Source: Mucilaginibacter psychrotolerans (GTDB taxonomy: Bacteria; Bacteroidota; Bacteroidia; Sphingobacteriales; Sphingobacteriaceae). Taken from it: 64,000 nt of DNA. The notes beneath the pieces were generated by a model. It was not told where the DNA came from, did no database searches, and saw only the letters and a list, made by a program, of their open reading frames with translations. Numbering within the stretch: the stretch's first letter is position 1; each line of letters opens with the position of its first letter. Shown here in pieces: positions 59,775 through 64,000 of this stretch. Position numbers and translations under genes: made by a program. The DNA lies in contig NZ_SOZE01000021.1 in the NCBI RefSeq assembly GCF_004519315.1, positions 1 to 64,000 of the forward strand. The letters are read 5' to 3'.

Positions 59775-60692
59775 TTAGTGCCAATAGTACCTATGCATCG
59801 ATAGCTTCCTAACGAGGCTAAGCGGCATTATTTTATAGGCCCCTCCCATTTTATAGCCCAACCATTTAGCAAAGATAGAAGCAATTGATTTAACTATGTA
59901 CCGCTGGTGCTGAAAGAAGGCATATTTGAGTTCCGATTTCACAAATTTCAGCCCCTCGCCCGTGGGTTTGCCGTATTCTTTGATTAGCCAGTCGTTCTGC
60001 TCGTGAAAAACGCGGGTATCGAAGTAACGCTTGAATTCCTCTGAAATTTTATAATCGTGCGAGTGGTGAGCGGTGGCTTCGGCCACATAAGCTATCCTGA
60101 AACCGGCTTTGATCATCTTTGCGCCTACTATAGCGTCTTCGCCCATGATAGATTCCGTTGGGAAACCACCAATTGCTTGTAATGACGTTTTACGGTACGA
60201 CGAAAAAGAATTAGAACAAAAAAACACCTTGAAGCCAAGCTTCTCTTTATCCGCTAACGAGCGCACATTGGACGCTGCGGGATAATTGAACGAACGTAAA
60301 TGCGCCTCTAAAGGCGTGGCGTTTTTATTAGGCAACTGCCTGCCGTAAGCGATGCCAACCTCGGCATCATGGAAAGCTTCGACGAGCTTGCTGAGGCTGT
60401 CCGACGTTGCCAGGATGGCATCGTGAGTCAGGAAAATACAGATTTCGCAAGCGACTGGTGTGTTATCTGCCAACATCTGCCGGGTTGCGCCATGGTTGAA
60501 TTCGGATTTATCTATCTTTATTACCGTAAAACCGTATTGTTCGGCCAAGGTCACAGTGTTATCAGTAGAACCCGAATCTACCACGAGCTTGTGGAAACCT
60601 ACCAAATCCTGCATCACTACTGATTTCAACGTTTCTTCCCACAGGCTGCCTGCGTTATAGGTGGGTATGCAAACGGCATATTTAGCGTCCAA
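59775..60692 (-). CDS. Family-2 glycosyltransferase (rhamnosyltransferase-like)
   Basis: A 305-aa GT2: AVCIPTYNAGSLWEETLKSV, VVDSGSTDNTV, IFLTHDAILATSDSL and SIMGEDAIVGAKMIKAG, close to RfbF/RfbN-type rhamnosyltransferases. There is no ATG; the TTG at 60,692 is supported by AAGGAG at 60,704-60,699, six bases upstream, an unusually good Shine-Dalgarno for this phylum. It extends the cluster's polysaccharide repeat; donor sugar unknown. Confidence 0.9.
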   Translation of the reverse strand: MDAKYAVCIPTYNAGSLWEETLKSVVMQDLVGFHKLVVDSGSTDNTVTLAEQYGFTVIKIDKSEFNHGATRQMLADNTPVACEICIFLTHDAILATSDSLSKLVEAFHDAEVGIAYGRQLPNKNATPLEAHLRSFNYPAASNVRSLADKEKLGFKVFFCSNSFSSYRKTSLQAIGGFPTESIMGEDAIVGAKMIKAGFRIAYVAEATAHHSHDYKISEEFKRYFDTRVFHEQNDWLIKEYGKPTGEGLKFVKSELKYAFFQHQRYIVKSIASIFAKWLGYKMGGAYKIMPLSLVRKLSMHRYYWH

Positions 60693-60751
60693 AACGTGCT
60701 CCTTCTTTATTTTCGTACATCACTGACTAATGATTATTGCTGCAATAAGTT

Positions 60752-61732
60752 TTACTTTAATATAATATCCCAGGTTTGCCTGGCGGTGTTTTCCCAGCAA
60801 AATTTGCCGGCCTGCCTTCGGCCTGCAGCGCTTAGCTGTGTGTGCAGGCCGCTATCGTCAACTAATTGTTCTATGGCTGTCGCGATGCTTGCCGTCTCGA
60901 GCGGATTAACTAGCAACGCTGCATTGCCAGCTACCTCGGGCAGCGAGGTAATGTTGGAGGTAATCACCGGCGTGCCCGATGCCATGGCCTCGATAACGGG
61001 CAGGCCGAAGCCTTCCATCAATGATACGAACAGCAGCCCATACGCACCTTTGTAAACCGATGGTAATTCTGCTTCGCTGATGTTACCCAGGAATTTAACC
61101 CGTTCATTCAGGCTCAACGAAGTTATGGCTGCTTCAATCTCACCGTCCGTGTTGCCCGATAAGGCGATAATGTAGTCGGTTGGTATCCTTGCTGCTGCAA
61201 AAGCGGCCAGCATCCGGTGGATATTCTTATAGCCCCTGCGGTTGCCGATATAAAAGAAATACGGGCGGCCAAAGTTCAATGATTCCGTGTTCGCCGCAAA
61301 AACCGGCTCTACGCCATTGTACACCACTTCTATCTTACCTGGGTTTAGCTTTAAGGCCTTTACGATCTCGGCTTTGGTGTAATTAGATACCGTAATTACC
61401 TTTTTAGCCCTCGTAGCCAAGTAGGCTATGAAATGCTTGAGGTACAGCTTATGGAAACGCGTATAGTAATATAGATGGTTAAGATCGTGTATGGTGATGA
61501 CGAATGGGATGGCCGAGTGCCAGGGCGGCATATACGAGGGCGAATAAAACACATCGCTGTTGTTTTGTTCTACCTGCTTGCCCAAATACCAGGGACTAAG
61601 CGGGTGGCCGAGCTTAAAATCGCTTTCCAAAACCGAAAGATTGATGGATTCGGGCGTACGGCTAATCACCTCCTTATATAAGCGCCCAATCCCTGTATCT
61701 CCTGCCCACCTGCCGTCTGCAAATACGTTCAT
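60752..61732 (-). CDS. Family-4 glycosyltransferase
   Basis: A 326-aa GT4: MNVFADGRWAGDTGIGRLYK at the start, a C-terminal Rossmann half with YFFYIGNRRGYKNIHRML, VKFLGNISEAELPSVYKGA and the GT4 signature SLMEGFGLPVIEAMASGTPV. The ATG at 61,732 is chosen because it begins the recognisable N-terminus and avoids a 139-base overlap with the polymerase gene. Resembles mannosyl- or rhamnosyltransferases. Confidence 0.92.
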   Translation of the reverse strand: MNVFADGRWAGDTGIGRLYKEVISRTPESINLSVLESDFKLGHPLSPWYLGKQVEQNNSDVFYSPSYMPPWHSAIPFVITIHDLNHLYYYTRFHKLYLKHFIAYLATRAKKVITVSNYTKAEIVKALKLNPGKIEVVYNGVEPVFAANTESLNFGRPYFFYIGNRRGYKNIHRMLAAFAAARIPTDYIIALSGNTDGEIEAAITSLSLNERVKFLGNISEAELPSVYKGAYGLLFVSLMEGFGLPVIEAMASGTPVITSNITSLPEVAGNAALLVNPLETASIATAIEQLVDDSGLHTQLSAAGRRQAGKFCWENTARQTWDIILK

Positions 61733-61758
61733 TATATTTTCCTGTCCCTTTTTGTTTA

Positions 61759-62997
61759 TTATAGCTGCGGCTGGTATTTCCTGAGCACGATACGCGAGGC
61801 GAAAATAAGGCATTTTGCGAATATTAGGTTCATCACCATCATCACCAACGGATTGGTAGCGCCGCCCAGCCCGAATATACCGCCGAAAGCTACGCATATA
61901 AGCAATATGAATGCCCTAACATCTTTCCGTTGCTGTACCTGCACCTCATACTTACCCATGAAGAAACCCAAGATTGCCTGCTGGAAAACGATTTGCAGCA
62001 AGCCGAACAAGCCGAAATCTACATATGCCTGCCCGAACGGCCCAAATGACGGCGCGCCCAGGTTAAGCTCGGTAACTTCGGGGTAAACTTTGTAAGAAAT
62101 AAACAAGGAACCAAAATATAGTGGTTTGCCCGGCCACAATGCCCTGGGAATGAAAGGGTAAAACGCCTCTTCTAACAAAATACGGCCGTGCTGATACCCC
62201 TCCTTGAAATGCACATGGAAATGTAAGATCAATTCATTGAAGTTGGTTTGGTATTCATTACCGAAACCCAAGGCCAACTGCAATATCTGCACGCTATCCA
62301 AATCGAAAGTAGTAATCCAGAAAAGCGCGAAAACGATTAGCGGCACCACAACGGCAATTATCGCCAAATACCTGTTCCGCCGGTATTTGGCCCTGTTTTC
62401 ATCCACCATAAAAATGTAGACAAACAGGTAAATGAAAACCGTAATCATTTTGGTCTTACTGCCATACGGTAAGGCGAAAACGATGCAGCTTAAGATATGC
62501 AGCCATTTGCGCTTATTATAAAACAAGCCAACAAGGGCGTAGATATTGAAAAACGTCCCAGCTATATAGAAAATGTGCCCCGTGCCTACCCTGCTTTCGG
62601 TGTACACCACGAAACGGGAATTGATGAACGCGCCCGAAAAGCCATAGACCGCCACCATATACATAATAAAGACCAAATTGGTAGCCAAGCTAAACCGGTA
62701 CAAGTTCTTGAAAAATGATATTTTGGCGTAGGTATAGCTTACCGGGGGCGGGTTCCCTTCATAGTACCTACCCGCCAAATAAAAAACGAATAGGGAGGTG
62801 TACGATACGATGTTGAATGAGATGCCGATGGCCGATTTGATGATATCCATGCCGATAATGTCGGCCACGGCGGGGAGCAGGAAGGTGGTGGAAAGCCCGA
62901 TTACATTGGCAATCAAAAAAACGTTGTACTTATCTTTAGTAAGGTATATCGAAAGTGCGAATATCATTATCGGGAAAACTATGTTGATGATAAGCAT
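61759..62997 (-). CDS. Wzy-like polysaccharide polymerase
   Basis: A 412-aa membrane protein with about 10-12 helices and the large loop typical of O-antigen/EPS polymerases (YGSKTKMITVFIYLFVYIF; FYPFIPRALWPGKPLYFGSL, then GAPSFGPFGQAYVDFGLFG). Such Wzy proteins join repeat units in the periplasm. Its place among glycosyltransferases and the priming transferase fits. No Wzx flippase is in the window. Confidence 0.85.
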   Translation of the reverse strand: MLIINIVFPIMIFALSIYLTKDKYNVFLIANVIGLSTTFLLPAVADIIGMDIIKSAIGISFNIVSYTSLFVFYLAGRYYEGNPPPVSYTYAKISFFKNLYRFSLATNLVFIMYMVAVYGFSGAFINSRFVVYTESRVGTGHIFYIAGTFFNIYALVGLFYNKRKWLHILSCIVFALPYGSKTKMITVFIYLFVYIFMVDENRAKYRRNRYLAIIAVVVPLIVFALFWITTFDLDSVQILQLALGFGNEYQTNFNELILHFHVHFKEGYQHGRILLEEAFYPFIPRALWPGKPLYFGSLFISYKVYPEVTELNLGAPSFGPFGQAYVDFGLFGLLQIVFQQAILGFFMGKYEVQVQQRKDVRAFILLICVAFGGIFGLGGATNPLVMMVMNLIFAKCLIFASRIVLRKYQPQL

Positions 62998-63004
62998 TGC
63001 CGTA

Positions 63005-64000
63005 CTAAGCTATTTTTAATATCGTATTATAGTTCATCACCATTGCGTCGATATTGAATTTTTCCTCGGTTAATTTACGTGCATTATCCCTTATTCCATC
63101 TAATTTATCCCAATTGTTTATGATGTTGGCCAAAACAAACTCTAATGCGGCAACATCTCCCGCCCTGAATAAAAAGGCGTCCACCCTATCGGTAATGATT
63201 TCAGGCGATCCGCCGGTATCAGATGCTACGGCTATACGGTTAATTGCCATGGCTTCATAAATGGTAGTGCCCAGGGGTTCGCTCATCTCGGGCAGGCTGG
63301 CGTTTACTAGCACATCGATGCCCGAGTACAGTTCTACTACGTTATTGGTATAATCCTGCAGGAATATGTTTTTGTTATCTACTTGGGCGCGCACGGCCAA
63401 TTCATAATCGTGCTCTACGGGTAAGAATTTGCCTACGATAAGTAAACGGATATTATCGTATTGCCTGCTAAGCCTTTTAAAGGCTTCCATCAATAGCAGA
63501 TGGCCTTTTCGGGGGATGATTAATCCAACTATCGCAAAAACGATATCGTCGCCTGCGCTGATTCGTTCCCTGAATGTGCTGCGCAATGCGTCCGAAAATT
63601 TAAAGGCTTCCAAATCGAGCCCGTTATACAATATTTCAATCTTGTTATGCAAACCGGCGCTAAATTTATTCTTTACTGCCAACGATACGGCCAGCGTGGT
63701 ATCGAAATGTTTAACGCATTTCTCGGCCAGGTTATCCATCTTTTGGCCATCGGGGTAAACCAAATCGTGATTAGACCATACGAATTTCACTGGCAACCTC
63801 AAGGCCTTGAACACGATTACGAGCGGCAAAATATATACCGATGCTGATAGGTTATTGGCATGCACGATATTCAACCTGCGCCTCAGTATCAGGAAGAAAA
63901 CCGTGGCATTTATCAGCAGGAAATTGCTTGCGAAGATAAGCAAGGTTGCCAATTTACTGCGTTGTACATTTGCCCGGTTGAGCGCTTTGAGCGCATTTTG
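63005..64000 (-). CDS. Family-4 glycosyltransferase (5' end outside window)
   Basis: The frame is open to the window edge and continues past a TTG at 63,952 (reading QNALKALNRANVQRSKLATL), so the true start lies beyond 64,000. Features: NIVHANNLSASVYILP, ILYNGLDLEAFKF, FAIVGLIIPRKGHLLLMEAF and the GT4 signature PEMSEPLGTTIYEAMAINRIAVASD (split). It stops 7 bases before the Wzy-like gene. Confidence 0.9.
   Translation of the reverse strand, partial: QNALKALNRANVQRSKLATLLIFASNFLLINATVFFLILRRRLNIVHANNLSASVYILPLVIVFKALRLPVKFVWSNHDLVYPDGQKMDNLAEKCVKHFDTTLAVSLAVKNKFSAGLHNKIEILYNGLDLEAFKFSDALRSTFRERISAGDDIVFAIVGLIIPRKGHLLLMEAFKRLSRQYDNIRLLIVGKFLPVEHDYELAVRAQVDNKNIFLQDYTNNVVELYSGIDVLVNASLPEMSEPLGTTIYEAMAINRIAVASDTGGSPEIITDRVDAFLFRAGDVAALEFVLANIINNWDKLDGIRDNARKLTEEKFNIDAMVMNYNTILKIA

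Noticed and set aside
60752..61897. A longer version of the GT4 gene starting at 61,897.
   Set aside because: The extra 55 codons overlap the polymerase gene and do not resemble a glycosyltransferase; the ATG at 61,732 starts the known N-terminus.
1..64000. CRISPR arrays, insertion-sequence transposases and rRNA genes.
   Set aside because: None was seen on either strand by reading; no repeat-spacer pattern or transposase motif was noticed.

Overview
The window comes from a member of the Bacteroidota, most likely a Sphingobacteriaceae (Mucilaginibacter/Pedobacter-like). The evidence is a SusC/SusD outer-membrane glycan-uptake pair with FecR regulation, many families typical of this group (DUF4998, DUF5000, DUF4974, a FecR-linked STN domain), almost no Shine-Dalgarno sequences, and TAnnTTTG -7 promoter boxes in front of both tRNAs and many genes.

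Bases 1-41,500 are accessory DNA. They begin with the tail of an unknown gene and a thioredoxin-like gene. A polysaccharide-utilisation locus follows on the minus strand (15,513 to 790): FecR, SusC, SusD, two surface lipoproteins, a GH2 exo-glycosidase with an inserted F5/8-type-C domain, and a GH3 beta-glucosidase. Its FecR has no ECF sigma factor beside it. Next come an AraC regulator, a DUF1398 protein, a PEBP-like protein and a giant (1733 aa) sigma-54 activator with about eight GAF-like repeats. Bases 23,277-37,963 hold a compact set of enzymes and stress genes: four alpha/beta hydrolases, two quinone-oxidoreductase/alcohol-dehydrogenase-type MDR enzymes, two paralogues of an unrecognised 243-aa family, pirin/DoxX/HxlR, DinB, an AhpD-like protein, an RclC homologue, a cupin and others.

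The most striking observation is that six separate promoters in this set share one architecture: a direct repeat of GTAC-type half-sites exactly 21 bp apart, followed 23 (once 24) bp later by the -7 box. They drive three alpha/beta hydrolases, both 243-aa paralogues and a quinone oxidoreductase. This points to a small co-regulated system controlled by one activator, possibly AraC-type, whose substrate is unknown.

The accessory block ends with three small genes, a tyrosine integrase of the IntDOT-like type and tRNA-Ser(GCT), the likely integration boundary. Bases 41,600-51,900 look like core chromosome: an HD-domain 7TM phosphodiesterase, an SPFH/unknown/Arc-repressor trio, acetyl-CoA acetyltransferase (with a 32-bp perfect palindrome upstream), a POT peptide transporter, a polyprenol-phosphate mannosyltransferase and ruvB. 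A short, apparently acquired stretch (52,000-54,600) carries a SnoaL-like gene, a Crp/Fnr regulator and a doubly broken oxidoreductase pseudogene next to tRNA-Leu(TAG). From 54,800 to the end, all on the minus strand, lies a surface-polysaccharide cluster: a BtuF-like protein, a priming sugar transferase, gmhA, hldD and hldA for ADP-heptose, three glycosyltransferases and a Wzy-like polymerase; the last gene runs off the window.
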